Below are positions 1-12,190 of a stretch of 64,000 bases of DNA, piece by piece. Each line of letters begins with the position of its first letter. The first letter of the stretch is position 1. Position numbers and translations under genes: made by a program. The DNA is from Antedon mediterranea (lineage: Eukaryota > Echinodermata > Crinoidea > Comatulida > Antedonidae). The notes beneath the pieces are model-generated. The model saw only the letters and a list, made by a program, of their open reading frames with translations, did not search any database and was not told where the DNA came from. The stretch lies in NCBI RefSeq assembly GCF_964355755.1, contig NC_092672.1, forward strand, positions 15,994,501 to 16,058,500, in the 5' to 3' direction.

Positions 1-165
1 CCCTTACGAGTTCAGGTTATCCGTGCGGAAACGCAACATGCTCATACATTGAAATGTAAATGCCGATCCTATGACATGAATAAAATATGTTTCAGTTCTG
101 AATTGTACCTATTTTGTATCGTAAAGCATAACAGTATTTACAGAATACACTGTATATTGTAATTG
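1..165 (+). repeat. 5'-truncated copy of the hairpin-capped repeat
   Basis: This stretch is collinear with the start of the repeat unit at about 6411-6590. Both share GAGTTC(A/G)GGTTATCCG near the start, then the 'atgacatgaa' and 'gaattgtacctattttgta' blocks and the 'acagtatttacagaata' block. The window opens inside the 5' hairpin, so the true left end is outside. It is a fragment of the family described at 4829-8430. No coding capacity is seen. Confidence 0.7.
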
Positions 166-411
166 TAGTTTTGTGTCAGGGAGTTGAGTAATTAGATGTT
201 TTGCCCTACTCTGACGTAATGTGTACTTTATACCAGGGAGTTGACAACTCCCTGTTTATACTAAGTACATTTGAGAATACTTGCGAAAAAATTCCCAAGT
301 AGTTCTTGCGAATTCCTTTAAAACTAATTAAAAGCTACCTTTTCAATCATGTTCAGTTTACTTCCTTAAATAATTTTAACTCTTCCTATTCCTGTTTAAC
401 CTGGTCCACTT
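166..411. other. AT-rich spacer, no gene seen
   Basis: No coding signal was found. The only local structure is a short perfect hairpin at 234-254 with 10-bp arms CAGGGAGTTG and CAACTCCCTG around one base. It is preceded by a second CAGGGAGTTG at about 178, so the arm sequence occurs twice in direct orientation. Confidence 0.4.
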
Positions 412-712
412 CTATTCTTGATTTTGGTTAACGATATACCAAACAGCTCTAAATTACTAAATTTTATCTTATTTGCTGACGACACAAATAATTTTTTCTC
501 TCATCCTAAATTAAATACCTTGTTTAAAATTGTTAATGATGAGTTACTTAAAGTTTCAAATTGGCTCAAGCATAATAAATTTACTCTTAATACATCCAAA
601 ACGAACTATATAATATTTTCTAAACGTAAAATTTCATAATTCTTTAAATGAACAAATATACATTGATAATAAAATGATCGAACAAGTTAATGAAACACAA
701 TTTTTAGGGAAC
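412..712 (+). pseudogene. Non-LTR retrotransposon reverse transcriptase fragment
   Basis: The open stretch at 418-639 reads through the RT palm of a Jockey/CR1-type LINE. It contains VNDIPNSS, then the catalytic-loop motif FADDT, then NWLKHNKFTLNTSKT and YIIFSKRK, in the order seen in this family. The frame is lost at the TAA at 637-639. In the +1 frame the similarity continues to about 712, ending in the family-typical 'TQFLG' block. Nothing upstream or downstream extends the domain, so this is a roughly 100-codon dead fragment. The clade assignment is approximate; the RT call is firm because of FADDT and the spacing of the flanking motifs. Confidence 0.75.
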
Positions 713-727
713 GTAAAATCAGGGTAT

Positions 728-3399
728 AGTGGGGAACCTAATGTAATTCCGTGAGATTTTAATGCTCAAGTTGAGTTCTTGGCAGTTTTGGAATCCTTGG
801 GACCAGCAGAATTCATTGCAACTGGGGGCCAATTTTTCCCGACCCAATTTTGGCCGCCATCTTGGATTTCAAAATGGCCCCCATTTTTTACTCAAAACTG
901 ATAGTAGCTCCTATTATAAACCACGTACGAACGTAATTTGTGTGATAAATCTTACAATATGATGATAAATCAGTCCAATGGTACAATTTATAATAATAGC
1001 ATATGGCAGCCATATTGAATTCCAAGATGGCCACCATTAAAAACGTATATAATGTATGAATTTTATAGTCAAGGTCCTCGTGTATTTCCGTAGGATTTTA
1101 ATGCCCAAAGTGAAATTTCACTATTTTTTAATATGGTGGTAGGATACCAAAAATGCTAGGTAACCAATTTTCACGATCCCGTAACCATGGTAACAGCCCC
1201 AAGATCAAAATGGCGCCCAATTGGCCCTATCTCCGTATCCCTTTGGTCTATCAACAATATATTGGTATTAAAATACTCGGAGCGTATATATTTATATTCA
1301 TTGTAATGGAACATTTTGACGAAATGTAATAGGAAATGCTATTTTTCTGCACTATTGACCTTTGACCTTGACTTGCATTGTATCTAAAAAACGGCTGGTC
1401 ATTGAAATTTAAAAATGGTCTCAAATTGCTGAGACCATACATATTTATATTTATTGTAATGCAACATTTTGTTAGAAAATGACCGTAAAGTTATTGACCT
1501 TTGACCTAATAAACATGAACTTGATATATACAATAATCGGCAATTTAAACAATGGGTTTATACATATTATTATCATTTGAATATCTAATTTCTAATTCAC
1601 ATACTTAGTTTTTATATATTTATAAATATTAATCAATCAATACCATGCATTTATTGTGTCAGCATCCTCGTCCCATTCTTTCCATTAAGACAGTCAAAGG
1701 AGTGAGTGTGGTTGATTCTTAAACTTTGTACCTTTCCATTTTATTTCCTAATGCTTGTTTTTCTTGAAACAATTTCATATATATAGGTTTCTTATACATT
1801 GAACTGCTGCCGGCCATACATTATTACGTGTTCGTAGATGATAATTTGATTGCTTGGTTCAGTTGCTTGATTAGACGTTCCTTGGGGTTGCTTCTTTGAT
1901 GTGTCGATATAAGAAGTAATCTTCCAATGCTAACATTGACTGCCATTTTGTAGTTATATCGTCAAGCCAAGGAATCGGTTTAGATTAGATAGAGTGAGAT
2001 TGTTAGAAGTGACCAAGAGGTTTTGGATGTTTACAGCATTTTATGTTCCCTTCAAGCTACTAAATGTGTTTAGTTTCATTTTTTCAAGGAGACCACAACC
2101 AGACTTTGCTCACAAACTTCAAAAAGCTTTAACTCTTTTTTTATCATCTCTGTTTAATTAAGATATATTTCTTGACTTCATTTGAAATTATTACTAAGAC
2201 AATGTTTAAAAAAAGTGTTGATTTTGTTATGAATGTATTTGGATAAAATCTTGAAGGATTTGTGTGTTTTGTGTTAAAGAGTGAGTTCGATGGGAAATCC
2301 AGTTCGATTTCCTCATTTTGAGTAATGCCGCCAACAAGACCACCAACACATTTTAACTATGTTCCTTCTGTTCTTCTAGAGCCTGATCCGGGAAAAGAGA
2401 ACTATTTAAATACAGATTTTTTTTCTTTACATTCAAATTAATTACATTCTTTTATTCTCTGTTACTTAGTAATCTACATCAAGCCAAGCTGGTTCATTAT
2501 GTGAATTAGAAATTAGCTATTCAAATGATAATAATATGTATAAATCCATTGTTTAATACCTACCACAAATAATTGCCGATTATTGTATACATCAAGTTCA
2601 TGTTTATTAGGTCAAAGGTCAATAACTTTACTTCCGGTCATTTTCTAACAAAATGTTGCATTACAATAAATATGAATATGTATGGTCTCAGCAATTTGAG
2701 ACCATTTTTAAATTTCAATGACCAGCCGTTTTTTAGATACAATGCAAGTCAAGGTCAAAGGTCAATAGTGCAGAAAAATAGCATTTCCTATTACATTTCG
2801 TCAAAATGTTCCATTACATTGAATATAAATATATACGCTCCGAGTATTTTGATACCAATATCTTGTTGATAGACCAAAGGGATACGGAGATAGGGCCAAT
2901 TGGGAGCCATTTTGATCTTGGGGCTGTTACCATGGTTACGGCATCGTGAAAATTGGTTACCTAGCATTTTTGGTATCCTACCACCATATTAAAGAAGTGA
3001 AATCTTACTTTGGGCATTAAAATCCTACGGAAATACACGAGGACTCTGACTATAAAATGCATACATTATATACGTTTTTAATGGCGGCCATCTTGGAATT
3101 CAATATGGCTGCCATATGCTATTATTATAAATTGTACCATTGGACTGATTTATCAAAATATTGTAAGATTTATCACACAAATTACGTTCGTACGTGTTAA
3201 AATAGGAGCTACTATCAGTTTTGAGTAAAAAATGGGGGCCATTTTGAAATCCAAGATGGCGGCCAAAATAGGGTCGGGAAAAATTGGCCCCCTGTTGCAA
3301 TGAATTATGCTGGTCCCAAGGATTCCAAAACTGCCAAGAACTCAACTTGAGCATTAAAATCTCACGGAACTGATTTTTGGAACATTAGGTTCCCCACTA
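728..3399. mobile_element. 2.7 kb foldback element with ~0.88 kb inverted arms
   Basis: The segment 728-1603 is repeated in inverse orientation at 2498-3399, with a unique spacer of about 0.9 kb. The outer ends read TAGTGGGGAACCTAATGT and its complement. A 3-bp GTA immediately outside both ends is a possible target duplication. The arms contain the same 'AAGATGGC(C/G)GCC' stretches, which yield mirror-image spurious ORFs at 762-962 and 3100-3354. The right arm carries small indels, for example at 2555-2575, so the copies are old. The spacer encodes nothing recognisable. This is a non-autonomous long-TIR or foldback element of unknown superfamily. Confidence 0.8.
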
Positions 3400-4525
3400 G
3401 TACGTAAAACAAAGGTTCTACTGTACATATAGGCTCTTCAAAAACTGGACTTCTATAACGTTAAAGGTTATTATATGATAAAATTGGATCTAAATTTTAA
3501 TTTAGTGACAGAAAAAACATTTAGCATGAAATTAAGGGTGTTGCCTAGGCAACTGGGGCAACCCCCCTGCGTCCGCCCATGCTTACCCATCCCATGCGAA
3601 TTAGTATATAACCATATTAAAGCCGACAAAGACCATTCGGAGCACGGGTCACTACTAGTTATTATTTATTTTTGCTGGTATTTTTCGGCAATCATGTAGC
3701 GTATAGTAGGATTGGCTGTACATACTTTATTGACCTTTATTAACTGAATATTCAAAAGATTTACAGAATGCAAAGCCATGATACCAAACACATGTGATCA
3801 GCATTAATGCTGTTGAAATGACAGCTATCTTAAAATGTGTGTTTGTCGTCATTTTTATGAGGCTTTTTCAGAGTTTCTCGCAATTTTTTCCAATGAACTA
3901 CCTTCAAACTATAAATTATTATCAGTTATTAGATATTAATATTATAACAGTTTATGGGAAAATCTGAAAATCGATATTTTTTCTGTTCAATGGTAAACCT
4001 GGCATTCAGGGCTTGTTTTCACGAAACTGGCACGTGCGACAAGATAGCGGTTTTTTACCACGACACGCCTCATTTGCGGAAACATTTTTTACTCAAATGT
4101 GCATCATTGTAGGATCGTTTTTACAGATTATTTCAATTTCAGCCTACTACAATTAAATATGTAAAGTGGCTATATATTGAAAACATATTATGTTAGAAAA
4201 CCTGTAGGTTTTTGGTTAAAGACAATTTGCACATTTAAAGTAAAGTAATGATAGTGTTTACATTTAACAGCACATTAGTGGATTATGAGTTTTTACATAT
4301 TTTCACATTTGAGGGTGCATGTTTGCACACGTGCAGTAGTTTGCATATTTGAGAGCAAATGTTTTCACAAATGTGACTTTTTGCACATTTCACGGCTCAG
4401 GTGTACCATATTATCATCATCATCATAATTATTATCAATTATCATAATCATATCATATAAGAAAGTAAATGTACATACATCTTTTTATTTTATATAATGA
4501 TATTAATTTTTGCTTCTTTTTTCAG
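3400..4525. other. Intergenic or intronic AT-rich DNA upstream of the ABCF3 exon
   Basis: No convincing exon or RNA gene was seen. It contains a short (ATC/ATT)-rich microsatellite at about 4411-4460 and a polypyrimidine tract ending in TTTTTTCAG at 4525, which serves the next exon. If ABCF3 continues to the left, this is the intron before the Walker B exon. I found no upstream ABCF3 exon, such as the LSGGQ signature exon, in 1-4525. Confidence 0.4.
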
Positions 4526-4613
4526 ACCAAATTTTTATATTCTTGATGAACCCACAAATCATTTGGATATAGAGACCGTTGAAGCATTGGGAAAAGCTCT
4601 AACAGACTTCAAG
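4526..4613 (+). CDS. ABCF3: ABCF3 penultimate coding exon (Walker B / D-loop of the second ABC domain)
   Basis: ABCF3 is a soluble ABC-F family ATPase with two ABC domains and no membrane segments, acting in translation or signalling rather than transport. The exon reads NFYILDEPTNHLDIETVEAL: Walker B (hydrophobic run then DE), then the D-loop NHLD, then the helix that leads to the H-loop. NFYILDEPTNHLD is the ABCF3-type wording; ABCF1 has a different form as I recall it. The acceptor is a pyrimidine-rich tract ending in CAG at 4523-4525, and the first base completes a split codon. The donor is AAG|GTAATA at 4613/4614, phase 0. The next exon starts in phase 0 with GGVILVSHD, exactly the continuation expected. 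The apparent ORF running on past 4613 is intron. Earlier exons are outside the window. Confidence 0.9.
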
Positions 4614-4679
4614 GTAATAGACATGTCTAACCCAAGAAAACTGCTGTTTTTTCCTGTCAAGGTTTTTCATCCTAACATT

Positions 4680-4828
4680 ATACTTTATGAAATAAGCTTG
4701 GGGGCCATCCTGATTTTTGCCCCAAATCCAAGATGGCGGCCAAAATCCAAAATGGCTGCTAATTATTTATAATGCCCTTTCCAAACTTTTTAGACTGGAT
4801 ATGTTATCCTAAGAATATTACATTTAAA
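4680..4828. repeat. Dispersed 'AAGATGGCGGCC' repeat, split by the hairpin array
   Basis: This sequence, including CCAAACTTTTTAGACTGGAT and 'cctaagaat(a/g)tta', recurs at about 9473-9600. In that second copy the text continues without a break into 'gggtatgtcact'. Here it stops near 4828 and resumes after 8430 as 'gagtatgtcact'. The copy at 9473 therefore acts as an empty-site reference for the array insertion. Confidence 0.65.
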
Positions 4829-7800
4829 CTAGACATGAAACTCGTCACTTTGACGAGTTAGTTATCCGCACGACAGACGCCACGTGCACGTCATACGTTA
4901 AAAACTATAATAAGAGGTGGTCCTGTATTTAAAAAAAAACAAATATTGATCCACTACAACTTGAATCACAAGGAGTTATCCGCTACTAAGCGGCATTATG
5001 ACCTGAACTGAAGAATATGATATGTTGTTATTGCTGAATTCTATTAATTTGATTCATATACACAGTATAATCTGTATCCATATCACATACAGTGTAGAAT
5101 AGGTGAAATTACGGGACCTGCTATTTATTGCAATTTTTGACATGTTGACGGTTTTAAAATGGAACGCGAAGGTAGCAATTTTGGAAGGAAATTATCTCAG
5201 CAACAACATATTAACGTGTAGAAGAAATTTAAATACGTGAAATATTAATGCGCGCTCTTTTAAATGTAATGAATTATGACGCAAAAGATGAAAATATGAC
5301 TTTTTATTTAACTGGCCATATGATGATGTCACAACATCCGATTGGCAAAATTTTCACATGATTTTGTATCTACAATCCAATAGCTTCCAGAAAACGTTTT
5401 AATCGTGATTATCTCATTTTATTCTTACGAGCTATAACAGATTAAAATTTACTGTAAAGATGAAATTAATGCCACACGTAATATAAATTTTTGGGCATGA
5501 TGACGTCAAAAAATTAAAATATTTTTAACTCATGCGAAAGATAGTTGATTGACCTAGACAATATTAAAATCGGGGTGAAAATGGATAAGTGGAGATGCGC
5601 TCTTTTAAATGTTATGACCTATTACGAAAGACAAAAAAATCCTAAATTTTATATTCGCGTGGCCATACGATGACGTCACAATGTTCGGTTAGCCATATTA
5701 ATACATTATTCGATATCTACAACTCATCAACTTCCAGAATATGTAATAAAAACAACTTTCACTGTTTAGTTTAGAAACTACGACTGTTTAAAAAAAGGCA
5801 TAATTTTGACGAATTTTTGAACTTTTTCATCAAAAACGCGCGCAAATTGTTCAGTTCGAAGTGCTTGTATGACGTGATTTTAAGTCAAAATTGTTTAAAA
5901 GTTGGTAAAACTACTTAAAAAAGGCTAGAAAAACATAAATCACGCGAAGGAAATATGTTCTTAACGCTACATGAGCACTGCGCACGTAAAAATTTGCGGA
6001 CGCGCGGAAATTTTTGACATGCTCAAAATGTCATGATCAACGTATAAAGTTGATTAGAAATTAATTTTGCGCATTTTGGAATTCGCGCGTAACTTCTTGT
6101 AAAACACGCCATTTTTAGTTAACTAAAAGTTTGCCCTTGATATGACTTAAATTTTCATAAAGGGTAAAAAAAAAATTATGCTTGGTTTTTAAGCTATGAT
6201 CAATCATTAAAAATCATAAAATCGCGCGTAAGTCACGTTGCGCAACTCTGACGTCATTCAAAATAGGAGGTGCACAACTTCACGTAAATGCCCACATGTT
6301 GTCAAAGTTATGAAATATTATGTTTACACATTTTAGAGATACGTGACCCACAAAAAAACGGGAAAGAAAGAAGAATAATACAGAAAAACTAGATTTGAAC
6401 TCGTCACTTTGACGAGTTCGGGTTATCCGCGCAACCGCAACATGCACAAACTTAACCATATGAACCTCGACAATTATTATTCCATCCTATGACATGAAAT
6501 AAATATGTTTACAGTGCTGAATTGTACCTATTTTGTAGCATACATCATATTACAGTATTTACAGAATACGCTGTATTTGTTATATACAGTGTAGCATAGA
6601 CGATATTACGAGACCCATCTTTGAAATCCAATTATTAACACGATGACGTCATCAAATCGATGTATAAAGATAACAATTTTAGAAGATAATTATCTAAATA
6701 ATTACATTAATACAAATTTTAAGAAATTTAAATCCGTAAAATATAGATGCGCGCTCTTTTAAATGTGATGAACTATGACGCAAAATATGAAAATACGACT
6801 TTTTGTATTCAACTGGCCATATGATGACGTCACAACATCTGATTGGCAAAATATTCACATGAATCTGTATCTACAATCCAATAGCTTCCAGAAAACGTTT
6901 TAATCATGATGATCACTTTTTATTCTGACGAGCTATAACAGATTGAAATTTACTGTAAAGATGAAAATAGGTGACCCACGTTATTTACATTTTTAGACAT
7001 GATGACGTAATAAAAATTAAAATATTTTTAACTCATGCGAAAGATAGTTGATTGACCTAGACAGTATTAAAATATCTGAGGAAATGGAATACGTATAAGC
7101 GATATGCGCTCTATTTAATGTAATGAGCAATAGCGAAACAGTCAAAAATCCAATATTTTACATTCGTGTGGCCATACGATGACGTCATAACATCCGAGGG
7201 GTAAAGATTCTGCATGAATTCATATCTATAACATATCTGCTTACATATTAAATTAAAAAAATTGGGGGTAACGGTTGATCCTGAGGAGCTATAATAGATT
7301 CAAAGTAGGCATAATTTTGACAATATTTTGTCACTTTTGCAACTAAAACGCACGCAAATTGTCTAAATCAACGTGTTCGTATGACGTCATTTTAATTTGA
7401 AATGATGTAAATCTTTTTTAAAATGACTAATAAAGGCTGTAAAATCATAATTCAAGAAAAAAACACATGATTTTCATGCTCCATGCGCACCTTACGCGTA
7501 ATTTTTTTCGCGCGCGTGGGAATTTTTGACATGCTAAAAATGTCATGATCAGCGTAGAAAGTTGATTAGAAATTAATTTTGCGCATTTTTAAATTTTAAA
7601 TGCGCGTGCGCGCGTAACTTCTTGTGAAACGTGTCATTTTTAATCCATAGAAAGTTTGCCCTTGATATGACTTAAATTTTCACCAAGTGTCAATACAAAA
7701 CGACTTTTGGTTTATAATCTATGACCAATCATTGAAATTCATAAAATCGCGCGTAACTTACGCTGCGCAACTCGAACGTCATATAACGAAGTTTCTTGCA

Positions 7801-7941
7801 CATCTACAGCTACAGGTCAATCTTTTGACAAAGTTATACAATCTTATGTTGACATGGATGAGAGATATGCGACGCACAAAAATCCGGGAAAGAAAGAAGA
7901 ATAACAAAGAAGATGAAAAAAAAGATATTTACAATCACAAG

Positions 7942-7972
7942 GGTTATCCGCAACTTAAAGTTGCGGATAACC
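7942..7972. repeat. Perfect 15-bp-arm palindrome closing array unit 2
   Basis: Arms GGTTATCCGCAACTT and AAGTTGCGGATAACC flank a single A. A degenerate version occurs at the end of unit 3 (about 8338-8368). The half-site GTTATCCGC is the same one found next to the 5' hairpins and in the 3' terminal hairpin, so it is probably the family's recognition motif. Confidence 0.8.
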
Positions 7973-8394
7973 AACTAGATTTGAACTCGTCACTTTGACG
8001 AGTTCGGGTTGTGTAACTTCTTGTAAAACATGCCATTTTTAATCCATAGAAAGTTTGCCTTTGATATGACTTAAATATTCACCAAATGTCAATACAAAAT
8101 GACTTTTATTTTTTTTCCTATGATCAATCACTGAAATTCATAAAATCGTGCGTAAGTCACTTTGCGCAACTCTGACGTCATTCAAAATATGGAGGTGCAC
8201 AACTTCAGATAAATGTCCATATAATGACAAAGTTATACAAAATATATTCACAAGCAATAGGGGATATGCTGCTCACAAAAATCAGGGAAAGAAAGAAGAA
8301 CAAAGATGATGAAAAAAAAAGATATTTACAATCACATGGGTTATCCTGCAACTAAGTTGCGGATAACCAAAAAAAATATTGATCCACTACAATA

Positions 8395-8425
8395 ACAAGG
8401 CGTTATCCGCTCTACCAAGTGGATA
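8395..8425 (+). repeat. 3' terminal hairpin of the hairpin-capped element
   Basis: The stem is GTTATCCGC pairing with the imperfect partner TGGATAAC, with a short CTACCAA-type loop, followed by TAAT. The inverted copy at 53051-53078 has the perfect form, AGTTATCCGC to GCGGATAACT with an 8-nt loop. The text just 5' of it ('attgatccactacaa') also occurs at 4947-4961, marking a fragment of a 3' end buried inside unit 1. Confidence 0.65.
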
Positions 8426-9472
8426 ACTAATGAGTATGTCACTAGCGACTCAAAATATGGATGCTATGATTCAAGATGACTGCCAATTTTAGAGTGGATA
8501 TGTCATCCTCAGTACATCTATTAATTAAGTATGGGACTTATTATGGCTACCAAAATTCAAAATGGTTGTCAAATTTATCTAAACTGTATTTACTAGATGG
8601 TTCGCTCGCGTACCATCTAGGTCGTGCCCATAGATGGTTCTCGAATACACTGTAATTTCAGTGTAAAAAAACCTGCCGATTTCAAATGACTATAATAATA
8701 CATTGTTGTTTACAGAAACGAATAGGCCTAGACACAATGATTTATGTAGTCAACCAAAATTAGCACCCTGGAAATTACTTCCGAAAGACATACTTGTCAC
8801 AAAATGTGTCAAAATTTTGGATTTGGACTCATTTAAACAGACCCAATTTGTGTTTTGTATGTAACATTAGGGTGGAGGGATGTCATATAGTTGATTCAAA
8901 TAGTACATGTAACGATAAACCACTAAGACGTTTATATTTGTTGTAATTATTAATTATTACAAACGTTGAGAAGTAACTGTCAGTAAATAAAGTTTATTTG
9001 TATATTATGTGTTTATAATCTTTACAGTAGCGGCTACAAACACTCACAATAAGGAATATTTTTGGTTAAATACCCATTTACAGTATTGTATAGCAGTTCA
9101 ATACTATTTATGTTTATTCTCTAAGGGGCCCATAAATTTACCTCCATGGTTAAACCAAATAATTTGAAATGTTCCATTCATCGAAAATAAATACACTTGT
9201 GTAAACGTATATTAAATCTATCAAAATAGTATTTTTTAGAGAAAATCGGCCTGTCGTCAACATTATGATGCTGTACTCAAGCTGTTTAACCGGTTTTCAG
9301 CTATTAAAAACAATTATCGTAAGAGGAGATAGGAAAATGCGAAGCATCCTTGCATTATTGTGTGCAGGTATTTTTTAAGATTGACATCCATTAGACAGTG
9401 TATACCACGATCGAAAAACACCCCTATTTGGGGCAAATCATTATATATAGATGTGTATTAAATGCTTTATTT

Positions 9473-9600
9473 CCAAACTTTTTAGACTGGATTCATCCTA
9501 AGAATGTTACCTATAAACGGGTATGTCACTTGTGAATAAAAATTTAAGATGGCCACCATAATTCAAGGTGGCCACCATAATTCAAGATGACTATAAATTG
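9473..9600. repeat. Second copy of the 'AAGATGG' dispersed repeat (uninterrupted)
   Basis: This matches 4780-4828 plus 8431-8470 as one continuous sequence, so it represents the pre-insertion state of the locus now carrying the hairpin array. It also contains a short tandem duplication, 'aaggtggccaccataattca' against 'agatggccaccataattca'. Confidence 0.6.
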
Positions 9601-9823
9601 TATTTATAATAGGGAGGTTTTGCAACGTAACGAAAACGTATACGTCACACACACGTCACACACACGTCACCAAATTGTTTTCGTATATCGAGAGTATAAG
9701 GGTGCCGTTTCTATGTTGTTTTGAATACAAAACAAAAAGTTTATAACCTTTGAAATACTAACATAATTCAATTTTAAAATAATGTTATTTAATGCTCTAA
9801 TCAGAGTTCATTATTGTGTAACT

Positions 9824-11018
9824 CAGGGATGTCACCAGCTTTTTGGAGTGCCGGTCGCTAAAATAACCCCCCCGGGGGGGGGGGGGTTGTCGTTATTTTA
9901 GCGAAACATAAAGAATTATGAAAATAAATAACAACAAATTGCGTCAGGTCTAGGCCTAACCTTGTACCACCGGGGAGTCGCCGTTATTATTCGCGAAAAC
10001 AAAAAAACGCTTACGAAATGAATAGCAATAGATCGCGTCAGGCTTAGGCCTAGCCTTGTAGACACTACGACCACTAGGCCTAGCCAAGGCTTAGATAGAT
10101 GCCCCAAAATCTGAATTCCACAAAAACTGGCGCTTCCTTATTTAGGCCTAATCCCCAATCAAATACTGTAGATAAATTATTAGCCTAGACCTTACTACTT
10201 GTTGCTCGATATAATGTTCGTGTTCTTTTGCGCGAGAGTTTTTGAGCGTATTCGTGAATTCCGGATTTTTTGTTTCACAACTGTGCGGCAAGCATGTAGT
10301 GCATGGCCGGCAAGAACAGACACGTGTTTATGGGTTAACTGAAGTTCAGCAACCTGAAGTTATCCCAGGGACGTGTAATTATTGTACCATGCTCGGCGAT
10401 CATAAACGAACGAACTTGCCCGGTCTCACTGCTGAACCATGCGCATGTTTTTTTATTTTTTTTAAATAATAGTTCGTAGAGTACAAAAATGTAAAACTAC
10501 CTAGTAACATAATATAATTAAAGCAGGGTGACAAAACATTCAGCAATTAAAAATGATTTTGTTTAGGTCTATGTAGTTGTACATTTTTTTAATTACTGCG
10601 TACTTGTTTGTATTTTTAATCTGTGCAAAATAAAACGCTTGAATGGTCGCTATGTGAACTTTAAACTTGTACACTGTGCTGCGTAGCACGTTGTTCGCCA
10701 TGACTCACAAGCTGTAACAATGAATACCAGGGCAGAGGAGTAGGCCTGGTATTGTGTTACAAATAAAGTAACGTACGTAACCACGGAAACATTTGCTGTA
10801 GTCTTTGTCTTATCTACAGTATATGAGGCTAGCTTGTCTGTTATTAACGATGTGCTAGGTAAAATGTTTTAGTACGAATTTTAGTTAGGCCTAGGCCTAA
10901 TATAAATATCGTAATTATTAATAAATAATAGTGGTGGTCGGCAGCCTGTGAATCCTGGTCGGAAATGTTGAGTGCTGGTCGGGGCCGACCAGCGCCGACC
11001 AGCGTGGTGACATCCCTG
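9824..11018. mobile_element. CAGGGATG-ended non-autonomous element, hAT-like
   Basis: The ends are CAGGGATGTCACCA and its complement TGGTGACATCCCTG. A 6-bp GTAACT lies directly outside both ends (9818-9823 and 11019-11024) and looks like a target duplication. CAGGG ends are typical of hAT elements, although hAT duplications are usually 8 bp. Subterminal repeats of GCCGACCAGC are dense at the right end. Near the left end is a G/C homopolymer hairpin (CGCTAAAATAAC, C-run/G-run, GTTATTTTAGCG). A motif ending in GCGTCAGG(T/C)(C/T)TAGGCCTA is tandemly duplicated at about 9901-9960 and 9986-10045. No transposase remains. Confidence 0.75.
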
Positions 11019-11900
11019 GTAACTGTAAGTGAAAGTTTACTTGTTATGATTTCACATTTTATTTGATTGATTTGATTACACATTGACCCCTAAGTTTATT
11101 TTGCTCCTCTGGGACCTAAAAAGCATATTTCACATAATAAACCCTAACTTTTTTTCTAGACACAGACATTAAACAAATTAAAAAAGAAAAATAATGCCAA
11201 GGACATTTTCTTTTCAAATATGTTATCAAATTTGTGTTATAACTTATTTTGGCGGCGTATGGATTATGCAAATTTTAGAAATATTTTAGGAAAATTATTA
11301 TTTATCTTTGACCAAATGCAAATAAAATACTAAATAATTCATATTTAAATCATCTCTTCATCAGAACCTATTTCTTCTCTTCAAAATAAGACCAAACTTG
11401 ACCATTATGAATGACCGGTTTTACATGGAATTATGACGATTTAGACATTGTAACTGATAAATAATGTTTATTTTTTGTACATTTATTATATACAAGCTTC
11501 AAAATAGTGATTAATACAAATAAAGATGGATTTTAGATGATTTTACGTTGTATGTTTAGGCCTAGATTCATTCAACACACCTGTCGCGTTTCGAACAGCG
11601 TGCTTCGAAAAACAGTTATATTTTCGAATTTTTTTAAAACTAACTTCAACAATTGTTTTTATATATTTAGAAGCATATTTAAAAAAAAAAAGTTTTTGTC
11701 TGATTCATGCACATCGAACTGCGCATGTAAATTTGTTTTACTTTTAATTTGTTTATAATGACCTTGACTTTTAACCTTATGAGCGCTTTTTTGGAGAATT
11801 TTCAAAATGGCAGCCAAAACAAAAAGATGGTCTGTATCTTGGTAACCGGTAGTAAAAAGTTCATTTTAGTGCCAAATTGCTCAGAACATATACCGTATAT

Positions 11901-11971
11901 TTTGGTGTATAAGTCGCACTTTTGACACGCAAATTTGACCTCTAAATTAAGGGTGCGTCTTATACACCGAA
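11901..11971. mobile_element. 71 bp MITE-like hairpin
   Basis: The termini TTTGGTGTATAAGTCGCAC and GTGCGTCTTATACACCGAA are near-perfect inverted repeats with a loop of about 33 bp. The size and structure fit a miniature inverted-repeat element. No target duplication is obvious. Confidence 0.6.
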
Positions 11972-12147
11972 CATAAATGCCTCACCACACAGAGTGTACA
12001 TATCGTCACCTTGTTGGCTAGGCCTAAGTAGGCTAGGCCTAGCTACAGTGTACTAACGTAACGGCAACCTGCTTCAGCCTAGTTTTCAAGGCATTTTAGC
12101 GTGATGTTATACTAAATATGATGAAAAGATTTGCTTATTATGGAGCT

Positions 12148-12158
12148 GTTTTGTTTTG

Positions 12159-12189
<31 letters not shown>

Positions 12190-12190
12190 G
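12148..12190. repeat. (TTTTG)n microsatellite
   Basis: Repeats of TTTTG, with some units expanded to TTTTTG, run for about 43 bp between the arms of the 8593-13678 element. Confidence 0.9.

Larger units (their letters stand above)
4829..8430 (+). mobile_element. Tandem array of three hairpin-capped elements
   Basis: Three head-to-tail units begin with a perfect hairpin whose 9-bp arms are AACTCGTCA and TGACGAGTT around CTT, at 4839-4859, 6398-6418 and 7984-8004 (spacing 1559 and 1586 bp). Each hairpin is followed within a few bases by GTTATCCGC or its remnant. Units 1 and 2 share about 1.5 kb with a characteristic run of 'gatgacgtca' and 'gcgcgctctttta' blocks. Unit 3 is internally deleted: its 5' end jumps directly to the equivalent of about 7610. 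The array ends at 8395-8425 in a second hairpin, GTTATCCGC to (G/T)GGATAAC. No ORF is conserved between units, so the element is non-autonomous. Terminal hairpins without long TIRs suggest a Helitron/Helentron-like or foldback type; that is inference. Confidence 0.8.

Noticed and set aside
762-3354. Mirror-image ORFs (762-962 / 3100-3354, 1251-1442 / 2573-2869)
   Set aside because: They are the same non-coding inverted arms read on opposite strands.
4614-4772. Extension of the ABCF3 exon as a long ORF past AAG|GTAATA
   Set aside because: The extra residues are unrelated to ABCF3, while splicing at 4613/4614 to 20508 gives the exact family continuation.
7687-7998. 103-residue ORF inside the hairpin array
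   Set aside because: It is not conserved in the other units and is rich in low-complexity Lys/Glu from A-rich sequence.
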